DNA of 64,000 nt, taken from Acidiferrobacterales bacterium. Its GTDB lineage: Bacteria; Pseudomonadota; Gammaproteobacteria; Arenicellales; JAJDZL01. The stretch lies in NCBI GenBank assembly GCA_028820695.1, contig JAPPIB010000020.1, positions 1 to 64,000 of the forward strand, given 5' to 3'. The translations under genes were made by a program, and so were the position numbers. This document shows positions 8,036 to 17,243 of this stretch, one piece after another. Numbering within the stretch: the first letter of the stretch is position 1; each line of letters opens with the position of its first letter. Under the pieces are notes generated by a model. That model saw only the letters and a program-made list of their open reading frames with translations. It was not told the origin of the DNA and searched no databases.

Positions 8036-8371
8036 GTGCGCCAGGCATGGCGCGCAGCGCCTTGACTGGCGCTATTGCAGTGCACGCGGTGGTGGCCGGA
8101 TGACTTGGCGGTGAAAGTACGCTGCTGGCCCGACAAGGGGAACAGTCAGCCGAACGGCAAGGGTGTCCGTTGCGAAGCGGAATCTGAAGCAAGCCGAAGG
8201 CAAACCACTGGCCTGACGAAGTCGAATCGCATACGAGGCGGTCACGGTGGGTGAGAAGGCAGATATCTTCCAAGCCCCATGCTTGCACGGCAGCCGTGGA
8301 CGCATATGCGGCGGGTATAAGTCGGAAAGTCGCGCGCATTGCGCTGGGAGGACGGCGGGAGCAATCCCGCC
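8036..8371 (+). mobile_element. 5' fragment of a class C group II intron (no maturase gene)
   Basis: The stretch starts with GTGCG, the canonical group II intron 5' end, continuing GCCAGGCATGGCGC. It contains blocks typical of bacterial class C intron domain I: a GGTGAAAGT segment near 8110, GGCAAGGGTGTCC (about 8157-8169), GCGGAATCTGAAGCAAGCC, and GGCAAACCACTGGCCTGACG (about 8199-8218). Class C introns insert just downstream of terminator hairpins, and this one begins exactly after the hsp20 terminator. No reverse-transcriptase frame and no domain V/VI pattern follow before argB, so it is a truncated, immobile remnant. Its 3' limit is uncertain; a GGCGGGA-GCAA-TCCCGCC hairpin at 8354-8371 marks the last obvious structure. 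Confidence 0.72.
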
Positions 8372-8453
8372 TCCTGCCCGATGCTGGTAGGTCCATCCGC
8401 GAGCCTAATTTATCGGATAATACAGACATTGTGAATCTTGGTTTCGGCAGGTT

Positions 8454-9365
8454 ATGACAGGCACAAAATCCAGTACCAGGCGGTCAGCAAATATTCTTCT
8501 TGAGGGACTGCCCTATATTCATCAGTTTCGCGATAAGACTATCGTGATCAAATACGGTGGCAATGCAATGAATTCGGTGGAACTGCAAAGGGATTTTTGT
8601 CGTGATATCGTGCTGATGAAGAGTGTGGGGTTGAATCCTGTGGTGGTGCACGGAGGCGGACCCCAGATCAGTCGGGCCATAGAGGCAGCAGGTCTCAAGT
8701 CCAGATTCGTGAACGGTCTGAGAGTGACTGACCGGCAGACGATGGACATCGTGGAGAAGGTGGTCACTCAATCCATCAATCCTGACTTGGTCAGTATGGT
8801 GATCGAGGAAGGATGGGACGCGTTCGGACTCGGCGCAAACTTGGGCGGTACGTTCATTCGGGCAAAGAAACTGAATTCTGATTTCATTGATCCGGATTCC
8901 GGAATGCCGGTGGAATATGGTTTTGTCGGAGATGTTGAGAGTATCGATGTCCAGTTGCTTCAGCTCGAATCCAGCGACAATGCGATTCCGATCGTCGCAC
9001 CAATCGGTGTCGATCAGGACGGCCTTACCTACAACATCAATGCCGACACGGTCGCCGGCTCGGTCGCTGAGGCGGTCGGGGCCGAAAAGTTGGTGGTGCT
9101 GACCAATACGTCGGGCATCCTGGATTCACAAGGTGCGTTGATATCGAATCTGACAACCTCACAGCTCGAGGGTCTGATCGAAGATCGGACGATTTCCGAC
9201 GGCATGCTGCCAAAGGTACGCTGCGCGAAACATGCGCTGGACCACGGAGTGCAGTCCGTTCAGATCGTCGACGGTCAGCTTCCCCATTCCGCGTTGCTTG
9301 AGATCTTTACAGACGCGGGTGTCGGGACGCTGTTGGTCAGCGATGAGTCTCTCGATCAGGCCTGA
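8454..9365 (+). CDS. argB: Acetylglutamate kinase
   Basis: ArgB phosphorylates N-acetyl-L-glutamate with ATP, the second step of arginine synthesis. The 303-residue protein has the amino-acid-kinase fold with IVIKYGGNAM (near 31-40), the glycine loop VVVHGGGPQIS (near 63-73), the NADTVAG substrate-site segment (near 196-202) and VLTNTSGIL. The length and the N-terminal helix (SANILLEGLPYIHQF) are like the arginine-sensitive hexameric enzymes, so feedback inhibition is plausible. No other arg gene is nearby. Confidence 0.95.
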   Translation: MTGTKSSTRRSANILLEGLPYIHQFRDKTIVIKYGGNAMNSVELQRDFCRDIVLMKSVGLNPVVVHGGGPQISRAIEAAGLKSRFVNGLRVTDRQTMDIVEKVVTQSINPDLVSMVIEEGWDAFGLGANLGGTFIRAKKLNSDFIDPDSGMPVEYGFVGDVESIDVQLLQLESSDNAIPIVAPIGVDQDGLTYNINADTVAGSVAEAVGAEKLVVLTNTSGILDSQGALISNLTTSQLEGLIEDRTISDGMLPKVRCAKHALDHGVQSVQIVDGQLPHSALLEIFTDAGVGTLLVSDESLDQA

Positions 9366-9386
9366 AGGTTCGCTGTCAGCCTGATC

Positions 9387-10328
9387 TCAAGTCTCGCTCA
9401 ATGCGCCGGGCGTATTCTCTTTTGTCAGGTTCCTGGCCTTCTGAACGATTCCGATACCCATGAACATCAGCAAAGTCGCTATCCAGACCAGTATCGGCAA
9501 CACCTCATCGTGGACGTACGCGCCGATCATGATCCCGATTATCGTGGTTGAATAGGTAACCTGACTCGAATACAGTGCACCGGACATCTTTACCAGGGTA
9601 AAGAACAGGCAGAATGCGATGGACGTCACCAATCCCTGAAGCAGGGTCAGACTGGCAACCAGTGGTGGTGCGTTCCATAGTGGGTACAGCGGCTCGAACA
9701 GCAGCGTAGCGACGAACATCACGGCGGTCGCAGTGACCAGCATGCAGGTTGTCATATCCATGATATGCAGATCTGCCGGACGGCAACGCGCGGTGTACAC
9801 CAGGTTCATGGCATAGAACGCGGGGGCCAGAAAGCCGATGAGAACACCCCCTATCGGCGCTTTCATTTCGGCGATGGAGTCGGGTAGCAGAATGAGGACA
9901 ATGCCGACAAATGCCAGCAGCACTCCAACTGTTTTCAGCGGATGGTGCTTTTCCGTATTGGTGATCAGCGAGAAAATGTAAGTGAATATCGGTGTCACCG
10001 CGATCAGCAGTACCATCAAGCCGGCTGGAATCTCGACGACCGCGAAATACATGGCTGTAGTGGGGATGGCGCTCCCGGTCAGTCCGCAGACCAAATAGAA
10101 CACAATGTAGGGAGGCGGCCGCTGCCTGCTTCGGATGAAGTTTATTGAGCCGGTCATGATTGAGGCCGTGAAGAAGATCCAAAACGAGTAGCTGAGCGGA
10201 GAAACACCCTGCTGGGTGACATACTTGGATAGGCTTGGCACACCACCCCAGATCAATCCCAGAATCAAGATCAGGGCAAAGGGCAGGTAACTGACTGTGG
10301 TGCCGAAGCCTGTGCGGTCGGAAGTCAT
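9387..10328 (-). CDS. EamA/DMT-superfamily transporter
   Basis: This 313-residue hydrophobic protein has about ten predicted membrane helices in two repeats, the EamA (drug/metabolite transporter) layout. The first repeat opens with ILILGLIWGGVPSLSKY; the second includes FLAPAFYAMNLVYTARC and SSQVTYSTTIIGIMIGAYVHDEVL. Family members export amino acids or other metabolites, and substrate cannot be read from the sequence. It lies downstream of msrB on the same strand with a 114-bp gap and converges on argB. Confidence 0.85.
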   Translation of the reverse strand: MTSDRTGFGTTVSYLPFALILILGLIWGGVPSLSKYVTQQGVSPLSYSFWIFFTASIMTGSINFIRSRQRPPPYIVFYLVCGLTGSAIPTTAMYFAVVEIPAGLMVLLIAVTPIFTYIFSLITNTEKHHPLKTVGVLLAFVGIVLILLPDSIAEMKAPIGGVLIGFLAPAFYAMNLVYTARCRPADLHIMDMTTCMLVTATAVMFVATLLFEPLYPLWNAPPLVASLTLLQGLVTSIAFCLFFTLVKMSGALYSSQVTYSTTIIGIMIGAYVHDEVLPILVWIATLLMFMGIGIVQKARNLTKENTPGALSET

Positions 10329-10442
10329 ATATTTTCCGGAGTCAATGGCTGGCTGACCGCAGCAGGCGCTGTCGCGTAGTCATCAAACGGGGTCGGCGCA
10401 ATGCCGGACAACCGAAATCCGGGGCACGAACAATCAGCTGAG

Positions 10443-10847
10443 TCAGCTTGCGGATTGCGGACCAGGCTCGAACACCAGTGCCACGCCATTGTTGCAATAC
10501 CGTTTCCCGGTCGGTTTCGGACCATCTTTGAAAACATGTCCGTGATGGCCGCCACATCGCGCGCAATGATACTCAGTTCGAGGTATGATCAGCTTGAAGT
10601 CGGTGCGGGTTTCTATACTGCCCTCGATGGCGGAGTGAAAACTCGGCCAACCGGTTCCACTGTCGAATTTTGTGTTGGAGTCAAAAATAGCAAGACCACA
10701 GCCGCGGCATTTGTAGACACCATCGGCATTATTCTTGTTCAGCTCGCTGCTGAAGGGCGGTTCAGTTCCCTCCTGTCGCAGTACGTGATATTCATCCACA
10801 CTCAGCAACTCTCGCCATTGCGAATCTGACTTGGTAACTTTTTCCAT
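10443..10847 (-). CDS. msrB: Peptide-methionine (R)-S-oxide reductase
   Basis: MsrB reduces the R-epimer of methionine sulfoxide in oxidised proteins. The 134-residue form has the full catalytic domain: zinc-binding CRGC (47-50) and CARC (95-98), the GWPSF substrate segment (67-71), HGHVF (103-107) and the nucleophile Cys118 in RYCNNGVALVF (family form RYCINS). The start at 10847 is preferred because the usual MEKV opening is preceded by AGGAG about 11 nt upstream. A GTG at 10913 would add 22 residues resembling a signal or lipoprotein leader (LTFNCLAG), so periplasmic targeting cannot be excluded. Confidence 0.92.
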   Translation of the reverse strand: MEKVTKSDSQWRELLSVDEYHVLRQEGTEPPFSSELNKNNADGVYKCRGCGLAIFDSNTKFDSGTGWPSFHSAIEGSIETRTDFKLIIPRTEYHCARCGGHHGHVFKDGPKPTGKRYCNNGVALVFEPGPQSAS

Positions 10848-11015
10848 AGCAACGTGAACTCCTGCCAAACAGTTGAAGGTCAAGAAACACAAAGATAGCA
10901 GAATTATCCGCACTGCGAGTCGGTTTCTTTCAAATTTACTTGTGCGGAGCGCAACTTAAACTAAAATTCCATTTTTCGTATCTGGAGACAGATGCAAGTT
11001 TGATCGGTTCTACGA

Positions 11016-11897
11016 ATGATCCCGGATTCAATGAGGGAAGATCGCGCAAAGGGTGTGTTTCTCGTCCTGACCGCTGGAGTATTTTGGAGTTTCGCAGGCC
11101 TTGCTGTTCGGCTTATCGAATTCGCCAACGAATGGCAAATTCTGTTTTACCGGTCGACCACACTCGTTGCCTTTCTCGTTCTTTACCTGTCGGTCTCGCG
11201 CGGCCGCGCGGTCATTGATGCAGTTCGCGATTGCGGCTGGATTGGATTCTTCGCGGGATTTTCGCTCAGCCTTGCGTTCTGTACCTGGATTTACGCGCTG
11301 ACGCATACAACCGTCGCGAATGCTCTGTTTCTGCTTTCTACGGCACCTTTCATAGCCGCACTCGCGGGCTGGTGGCTCCTCGGCGAGAGAGTGACCAGCA
11401 CCCTGGTTTGGTTCATTCTCATGGCAACGGTCGGTGTTGCGGTCATGGTGGCGGAGGGGTATCAGTTCGGTACGCTTTTCGGGACTGTCATGGGATTGCT
11501 GTCTGCAACAGGATTCGGGTTATTCGCCGTTTTTCTCAGAATGGGCAGAACAACCGACCTGGTCCCCGCGGTTTTGTGGGCTGGTGTGAGTGCCACCATA
11601 ATATCCGCTTGCATGGTCGGGTTGACCGGATCAGGTCTAGAGGTCACTACGCGGGATTGGCTGCTTTGCGCCTCGATGGGAATCTTCCAGGTCGGAGTTG
11701 GCCTGGTGATTTTCACGCACGGTGCAAAATATCTCCCAGCTGCCGAAATCACATTGCTTTCGCTTACAGAAATTGTGCTTGGTCCTATCTGGGTGTGGCT
11801 TGCCATCCGCGAAGTGCCAGGCATCATGACCGTGATCGGTGGTGCGATTGTGCTTTCGGCTATTGCCGGTCAGTCGTTTTTCACCCTTCGCAGGTGA
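11016..11897 (+). CDS. EamA/DMT-superfamily transporter
   Basis: A second ten-helix EamA-type transporter of 293 residues. The first repeat carries GVFWSFAGLAVRLIEFANEWQ and a FYRS motif after helix 2; the second starts at TVMGLLSATGFGLFAVFLRMGR and ends with LLSLTEIVLGPIWVWLAIREVPG. It diverges from msrB and is not closely similar to the 9387-10328 protein in its motifs, so the two are unlikely to be a recent duplication. Substrate unknown. Confidence 0.85.
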   Translation: MIPDSMREDRAKGVFLVLTAGVFWSFAGLAVRLIEFANEWQILFYRSTTLVAFLVLYLSVSRGRAVIDAVRDCGWIGFFAGFSLSLAFCTWIYALTHTTVANALFLLSTAPFIAALAGWWLLGERVTSTLVWFILMATVGVAVMVAEGYQFGTLFGTVMGLLSATGFGLFAVFLRMGRTTDLVPAVLWAGVSATIISACMVGLTGSGLEVTTRDWLLCASMGIFQVGVGLVIFTHGAKYLPAAEITLLSLTEIVLGPIWVWLAIREVPGIMTVIGGAIVLSAIAGQSFFTLRR

Positions 11898-12111
11898 GAT
11901 CGAGCGGCTGTTGCATGATGATTGCGCGCGGTGCCCGGCTGCTTCGTGCATCGAACTGCTGGGTCCGTGTATGTGGCTATAATAATGGCTCCTGACCCTG
12001 CGACAAGACATGCTCTTGAGAATTACTGTCAGAAAATCCGATTGCCATGCCGCGGCTGGACCGCTCGCGGACGATACGGTAATGCCCATTCACTGCAGTT
12101 GAGGTGTATCC

Positions 12112-12894
12112 ATGGCTTGGTGGGGTAAGGTAATCGGTGGTGTTCTAGGATCAATGGCACTCGGCCCGATCGGGATCATTCTGGGTGTCGCGGTTGGCAA
12201 CATGTTCGACAAGCGACGAGCTTCGGTCGGCAGTGGCAGCTGGAATATGCAGGAAAGAATGCAGACCGTATTCTTTACCACCACTTTCTCAGTACTCGGA
12301 TACATCGCCAAGGTCGACGGCCATGTCAGTCCGCAGGAAGTTCGGTTCGCCGAGGAAGTCATGCGCAACATGGACTTGGACGTTGACATGCGTGAAGTCG
12401 CCATCCAGTTGTTTCGTCAAGGAAAACAACCGGAATTTGAGCTCAACCCGATACTGAAACAGTTCAATCGGGAATGCGGCAATCGCAAAAATCTCAAGCG
12501 AATGTTCATCAACATCCTGTTGAGCGGCGCTTTGTGCGACGGTGTTATCGATGATGTCGAAAATGAGGCCATACGCGACATCGCTGATCGGATCGGAATT
12601 TCGAGGCGGGAATTTGCGGAACTGTACAACGAGGTTTCAGGTCGGTCGTCCGGTGCCGGAGCGAGTCAGCAATCCCTGTCGGACGATTACAAGATGCTGG
12701 GACTGAGCGAAAATGCGGACGATGACGAAATCAAACGTGCCTACCGAAGAAAAATGAGTCGATTGCATCCGGACAAACTGGTATCGCAAGGATTGCCGGA
12801 CGAAATGATCGAAATGGCAACCGAGAAAACCAAGCAGATCAGAGCGGCATACGATCGAATCCGGGAACGCAAGAAATACAATCAGGATGCATGA
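12112..12894 (+). CDS. djlA: DjlA-like TerB/J-domain co-chaperone
   Basis: DjlA-type proteins are membrane-anchored DnaJ co-chaperones that stimulate DnaK. The 260-residue product has an N-terminal glycine-zipper-like hydrophobic segment (about 7-30, VIGGVLGSMALGPIGIILGVAVG), a TerB-like alpha domain (about 50-175) and a C-terminal J domain (about 190-255) with the HPD motif at 219-221. This order matches E. coli DjlA. A TATAAT at 11978-11983 could be part of its promoter. The quinone oxidoreductase gene starts 64 bp downstream. Confidence 0.9.
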   Translation: MAWWGKVIGGVLGSMALGPIGIILGVAVGNMFDKRRASVGSGSWNMQERMQTVFFTTTFSVLGYIAKVDGHVSPQEVRFAEEVMRNMDLDVDMREVAIQLFRQGKQPEFELNPILKQFNRECGNRKNLKRMFINILLSGALCDGVIDDVENEAIRDIADRIGISRREFAELYNEVSGRSSGAGASQQSLSDDYKMLGLSENADDDEIKRAYRRKMSRLHPDKLVSQGLPDEMIEMATEKTKQIRAAYDRIRERKKYNQDA

Positions 12895-12958
12895 CGGTCC
12901 TGTTCTTGGGATTATTGTCGAAATAAGAATCTGGATCCATTGAATCAAGGAGATTAAT

Positions 12959-13936
12959 ATGCCGAAAGCGATGCAAGTATACGAAGTGGGAAATCCTGAC
13001 GTGATGAAGTGGGAAGAGGTCGATCCGGGCAGTCCCGGTGAAGATCAGGTGCTCGTTCGACACACCGTAGTCGGGTTGAATTTCATTGATGTGTATTTTA
13101 GAACAGGTGTTTACCCGCCACCGGGCTTCCCCTTTGTACCGGGTTTGGAAGGAGCCGGCGTTGTAGAACAAGTTGGAGCCGCGGTATCCGACCTCTCAGT
13201 GGGAGATCGTGTAGCCTACGCATCGCCGCCGTTAGGGGCATACGCTGAACTTCGCTTGATGCCGGCCGACAGGCTGGTCCGAATACCGGACTCAGTCGAT
13301 GACGAAACTGCCGCTGCCATGATGCTTAAAGGCATGACGGCACAATATCTTCTGCGGCAGGTATACAAAGTTGGCGCCAGCGATACGATCCTGTTTCACG
13401 CAGCAGCGGGCGGAGTGGGACTGATTGCCTGTCAGTGGGCAAAAAGTCTCGGCGCGACGGTCATAGGAACTGTCGGCAGCGAAGAAAAAGCCGACCTTGC
13501 GCGGCAACACGGGTGCGACCATCCGATCATTTACACCCGTGAGGATTTTACTGAACGTGTGAGAGAGATAACGAACGGGAAGGGTGTTCCTGTGGTCTAC
13601 GATTCTGTCGGGTTGAGCACATTCGAAAAATCACTTGACTGTCTTTCACCCAAAGGGTTGATGGTGAGTTTCGGGCAGTCATCGGGCGGGGTCGAGTCAT
13701 TCAACCCGGTGGTGCTGAGCGCGAAAGGTTCCCTATTTCTGACAAGACCGACCCTGATGACCTATACGGCCGAACGGGAAGATCTCGTCATGATGGCGGA
13801 CGAGTTATGCGACATGGTGACGACTGGCGCTGTTGGAATACCTGTCAGACAGCGTTTTGCGCTCGAAGATGCGGTTGAGGCGCATCGCAGTCTTGAGTCG
13901 CGCGCCACTCAGGGTGCAACTGTGCTTGTGGTCTGA
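12959..13936 (+). CDS. Zinc-independent NADPH:quinone oxidoreductase (Qor family)
   Basis: A 325-residue medium-chain dehydrogenase/reductase of the quinone reductase type. It has the N-terminal GroES-like domain (about 1-130, with GLNFIDVYFRTGVYPPPGFP) and the Rossmann domain with AAAGGVG near 143-149, which binds NADPH. It lacks the structural zinc cysteines of alcohol dehydrogenases. AAGGAG at 12948-12953 fixes the start. It converges on moeA with a 7-bp gap. Confidence 0.9.
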   Translation: MPKAMQVYEVGNPDVMKWEEVDPGSPGEDQVLVRHTVVGLNFIDVYFRTGVYPPPGFPFVPGLEGAGVVEQVGAAVSDLSVGDRVAYASPPLGAYAELRLMPADRLVRIPDSVDDETAAAMMLKGMTAQYLLRQVYKVGASDTILFHAAAGGVGLIACQWAKSLGATVIGTVGSEEKADLARQHGCDHPIIYTREDFTERVREITNGKGVPVVYDSVGLSTFEKSLDCLSPKGLMVSFGQSSGGVESFNPVVLSAKGSLFLTRPTLMTYTAEREDLVMMADELCDMVTTGAVGIPVRQRFALEDAVEAHRSLESRATQGATVLVV

Positions 13937-13943
13937 CCGGCAA

Positions 13944-15209
13944 TCAGTTCAGCCCTTCAAATAACTGGACATCGACCATGTCACCCGGGTTCACAGAAGC
14001 GGCATGGTCGTCCAACAGTACGAAGCAGTTCGCCTGGGACATGCTGCTGAGCAGTCCGGACCCCTGCTGACCGGTACTGACAACAACCGGTTCCCCGTTG
14101 TCGTCCTGCGACAGTACCGCACGATAGACTTCGGACCTGTTCGGCTTCTTTCTGAATCGGCTGAGCGCACGGGCCTTCATGATCGGTACCGGATTGACAT
14201 CAGACTGTCCCATCAATCGACGAAGTGCCGGCTGGACCAGTTTATAGAAAGTTACCATGACAGCAACGGGGTTGCCCGGCAAGCCGAAAAACAGCTTGTC
14301 CTGAATCTTGCCGAACGCGAACGGCCGGCCGGGACGAATCGCAATCCGCCACAGACTGATTTGCCCAAGTTCTTCCAGCGTACGGATGACAAAATCAGCA
14401 CTGCCAGTTGAGACTCCACCGGAAGTGATGATCAGGTCCGCCCGGTCGCTGGCATCAGCGAGTGCGGTTCTCGTGTGGACAGGATCATCCGGAATGATGC
14501 CCAGATTCAGGATTTCAAGTCCCATGCTCTGCAACAGCCCGATCAGTGTGTATCGATTGCTGTCGTATATCGCTCCGGGCGGCAGGTCATCGCCTGCGTT
14601 GCGCAGTTCGTCGCCGGTCGAAAAAATAGCGACAATCGGTTTTCTGAATACGCAGACCCGACCGACTCCAACCGATGCGAGCACACCCAACTCGGCAGCG
14701 CCGACACGAACCCCGGCATCAACCGCAGTTTCGTCGCGTTCCAGATCCTCTCCGGCCTGACGGACATTCTGCCCCGTTCTGTGTCCCGCCGAGACAATCG
14801 CAATCTGATTCTCCAACTGAACATCTTCCTGGATTACGACGGTATCTGTTCCCTGTGGCATGACCGCGCCGGTCATGACCTGTACTGTCTCATCCGGCTG
14901 ACAGGGGTGTTCCCACGGCTTGCCTGCCAGTGCGGTTCCAACCACGGTGAACCGATGAACTCCATCAGAGGGAAGCGAGTCACCGCATACGGCATAGCCA
15001 TCCATCGCTGAATTTGCATGTGGCGGAACGTCAATCGTTGAGGCGACAGGTTCGGCGAGAATCCGTCCGACCGCATCCGGCAGCGAGACGACTTCTGTAT
15101 CAGCAATCGGAACCACCTCATCAAGCAATGCTTTTTCGGCATCAGCGATTGGAATCAGCCCGATTCGAGGGTCAAAGCAATTGTTGGGACCTGGTGGCGA
15201 AGAATCCAT
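13944..15209 (-). CDS. moeA: Molybdopterin molybdotransferase
   Basis: MoeA inserts molybdate into adenylylated molybdopterin, the last step of molybdenum cofactor synthesis. The 421-residue protein shows the family landmarks in order: HANSAMDGYAV (near 64-74), VMTGAVMPQGTDTVV (near 110-124), FSTGDEL (near 196-202), TSGGVSTGSADF (near 260-271) and FGLPGNPVAVMVTF (near 323-336), then the small C-terminal beta domain. Other moa/mob genes are not in the window. Confidence 0.95.
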   Translation of the reverse strand: MDSSPPGPNNCFDPRIGLIPIADAEKALLDEVVPIADTEVVSLPDAVGRILAEPVASTIDVPPHANSAMDGYAVCGDSLPSDGVHRFTVVGTALAGKPWEHPCQPDETVQVMTGAVMPQGTDTVVIQEDVQLENQIAIVSAGHRTGQNVRQAGEDLERDETAVDAGVRVGAAELGVLASVGVGRVCVFRKPIVAIFSTGDELRNAGDDLPPGAIYDSNRYTLIGLLQSMGLEILNLGIIPDDPVHTRTALADASDRADLIITSGGVSTGSADFVIRTLEELGQISLWRIAIRPGRPFAFGKIQDKLFFGLPGNPVAVMVTFYKLVQPALRRLMGQSDVNPVPIMKARALSRFRKKPNRSEVYRAVLSQDDNGEPVVVSTGQQGSGLLSSMSQANCFVLLDDHAASVNPGDMVDVQLFEGLN

Positions 15210-15333
15210 CGTCGGAACTCATGAATGTTCGGAAAGGTAGACTTTCACGTATGCAATATGACGTTTGATGCACTGTCAATCGTTGTTTTCACTACAATTG
15301 TAATGAATCTGAATAACACAGGAGCAAACAAGA

Positions 15334-15540
15334 ATGAACGAAGATGTCTTTAATATACAGGTTCGCAAATTCCTGAAGAAAGTGGGGATTGAGTCGCAGC
15401 GTCAGATTGAGCGAGCGGTGCGCGACGGAATCGAGTCCGGTGCATTGACGGGTTCTGAAACGCTGAATGCGACAGTCCAACTGAAAGTTGAAGCCGCTGG
15501 CGTTGATCACACCATCGAGGATACCATCGCGCTGGAATAG
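15334..15540 (+). CDS. DUF6494-type small protein
   Basis: A 68-residue acidic protein beginning MNEDVFNIQVRKFLKKVGI, which resembles the small conserved proteins grouped as DUF6494. It is predicted to be helical in the first half with a short beta-like C terminus (LNATVQLKVEA). A good AGGAG lies 8-9 nt before the ATG, so it is a real gene despite its size. No function is known. It ends 6 bp from the convergent thi operon. Confidence 0.65.
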   Translation: MNEDVFNIQVRKFLKKVGIESQRQIERAVRDGIESGALTGSETLNATVQLKVEAAGVDHTIEDTIALE

Positions 15541-15546
15541 GTTGAG

Positions 15547-16485
15547 TCAGTTCAGCTCAACTGCATATTGTTCCATTTCGGGTTTTTCGGCGATCAGTCC
15601 CCGTGCCATGAGAAAGTCGGCGAATCTGTCGTAGCGTGCGCGATCCAACGCGCCCGGCCGAAGGGCGAATCTGGGTAGCGTATCGCGCCACGCGCGGCGA
15701 TTCAGCTCGTCATCCAGAGCCTTGTCGTAACTGATGAAATTATCCCAGGCTTCATCTGGATGATTGATCATGAACTGTACGCCGCGTTCCACAGCGTCCA
15801 TGAATTTTCGCATCTTGGGGTCATTGACGCGATCAGTGTGTGTGACGACGATGAGTTCGTCGTAGCTGGGAATCCCTTCCTCTTCCAGATAGAAGGCCCG
15901 GCCCGGCTCGCCATGCAGATCCATCTGGTTGAGCTCGAAATTTCGGTATGCGCCGATCACCGCGTCCACCTGACCGGACATGACAGCAGGTGACAGGGAG
16001 AAGTTGACATTGATCAGTTCAACATCCTCAAGTTTCAGGTCATTCGCTTCAAGAACAGCTGCCAGCAACACATCTTCGAACCCGGCGACTGAGTATCCGA
16101 CCTTCCTGCCTTTGAGGTCCGCGATCGCATGAATGTCAGAGTCGTCCAGAACGACGATGCAATTCAGCGGAGTTGCAACCAGTGTACCGATCCGCACCAG
16201 CGGTAATCCCTGTTCGACCTGAAGGTGAAGTTGCGGCTGATAGGATATCGCCACATCCCCCTTTTTGGCGGCAACAAGTTTTGGCGGGTCGTTGGGATTC
16301 GCCGGTGCGATCAACTCGACATCCAGACCTGCGTCGTCGAAGAATCCCTGAGCGTCGGCAACAAACAGCGGGCCGTGATCCGGATTGACATACCAGTCAA
16401 GAAGTACTGTAAACTTCTGTGCCGCATGGAGCGACTGTCCCGCAAGAAGAAGTGAAAGCAAGATAGCGGTAATTGATCTTTTCAT
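15547..16485 (-). CDS. thiY: ThiY-like ABC substrate-binding protein for the thiamine pyrimidine precursor
   Basis: This periplasmic NMT1/THI5-type binding protein probably captures N-formyl-4-amino-5-aminomethyl-2-methylpyrimidine or related pyrimidine for salvage. It has a Sec signal peptide (MKRSITAILLSLLLAGQSLHAA), then KFTVLLDWYVNPDHGPLFVA typical of the family, and a YSVAGFEDVLL hinge region. ATG 16485 is taken as the start; TTG 16494 is possible since GGAGG lies upstream of both. It is the last gene of the TPP-riboswitch operon, directly after its permease, which supports the thiamine-related role. Confidence 0.85.
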   Translation of the reverse strand: MKRSITAILLSLLLAGQSLHAAQKFTVLLDWYVNPDHGPLFVADAQGFFDDAGLDVELIAPANPNDPPKLVAAKKGDVAISYQPQLHLQVEQGLPLVRIGTLVATPLNCIVVLDDSDIHAIADLKGRKVGYSVAGFEDVLLAAVLEANDLKLEDVELINVNFSLSPAVMSGQVDAVIGAYRNFELNQMDLHGEPGRAFYLEEEGIPSYDELIVVTHTDRVNDPKMRKFMDAVERGVQFMINHPDEAWDNFISYDKALDDELNRRAWRDTLPRFALRPGALDRARYDRFADFLMARGLIAEKPEMEQYAVELN

Positions 16486-16490
16486 AATGT

Positions 16491-17243
16491 TCAATGAGCC
16501 TCCAAGGTGGTTTCCGTTTGCCAGAAAATAGTTTTTTTGATCAGCGAATCAATGCCAAAATACAAAAGCACGGCGAACGCCGCCAATACGATCAGCGCTG
16601 CGAACATCAGATCAATCTGCGACCTCGCGTTGGCATGCAGCATCAGATAGCCGAGTCCGGAACTGGATCCGACCCACTCCCCGACTACTGCGCCGATGGG
16701 TGCGACCGCGGCCGCAATCCGCAGTCCGGACCCAAGTGACGGCAAGGCGGCCGGCAGGCGGATGAATTTTGCAACCGTGTGTTTGGATGCACCCATGATT
16801 CGAGCCATGTCGATCCATCCGGAATCGGTATTTCTCAACCCGTCGTAGAGCGCAGCTGTGACGGGGAAATAGATGATCAGTGTCGCCATGGCAATTTTCG
16901 AGGGCATACCAAATCCGAGCCACAGCATCAGAACCGGCGCGATCGCAAAAACAGGCAATGCCTGGCTTGCGACCAGAATCGGCAGAAACCACGTACGAAC
17001 CGGCTGAAATTGCAAGATCAGCCAAGCACTGCCAATTCCAATGGTACAGCCGAGCAGCAGTCCGGCAATGATTTCGAAGATAGTCACTGTTGCATGGAAT
17101 CCGATCAGGCCGAGATTCCCGATCAATGCGGTGGCCACTGCGAGCGGTGCCGGTACGATAAACGGCGGTGCTCCGGTTATCCAGACAATGATCTGCCAGA
17201 CTGCGATCAGGCTTGTAATGATGACAACCGACTTAAACCACAT
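16491..17243 (-). CDS. thiX: ThiX-like ABC transporter permease
   Basis: A 250-residue inner-membrane permease with about six helices. The cytoplasmic EAA-like loop (ARIMGASKHTVAKFIRLPAALPSLGSGL) would contact the ThiZ ATPase. It belongs to the same family as the TauC/SsuC permeases, but the operon places it with thiamine salvage. The start at 17243 overlaps the end of thiZ by 11 bp; a longer in-frame extension upstream is unlikely because it lies entirely within thiZ. Confidence 0.87.
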   Translation of the reverse strand: MWFKSVVIITSLIAVWQIIVWITGAPPFIVPAPLAVATALIGNLGLIGFHATVTIFEIIAGLLLGCTIGIGSAWLILQFQPVRTWFLPILVASQALPVFAIAPVLMLWLGFGMPSKIAMATLIIYFPVTAALYDGLRNTDSGWIDMARIMGASKHTVAKFIRLPAALPSLGSGLRIAAAVAPIGAVVGEWVGSSSGLGYLMLHANARSQIDLMFAALIVLAAFAVLLYFGIDSLIKKTIFWQTETTLEAH

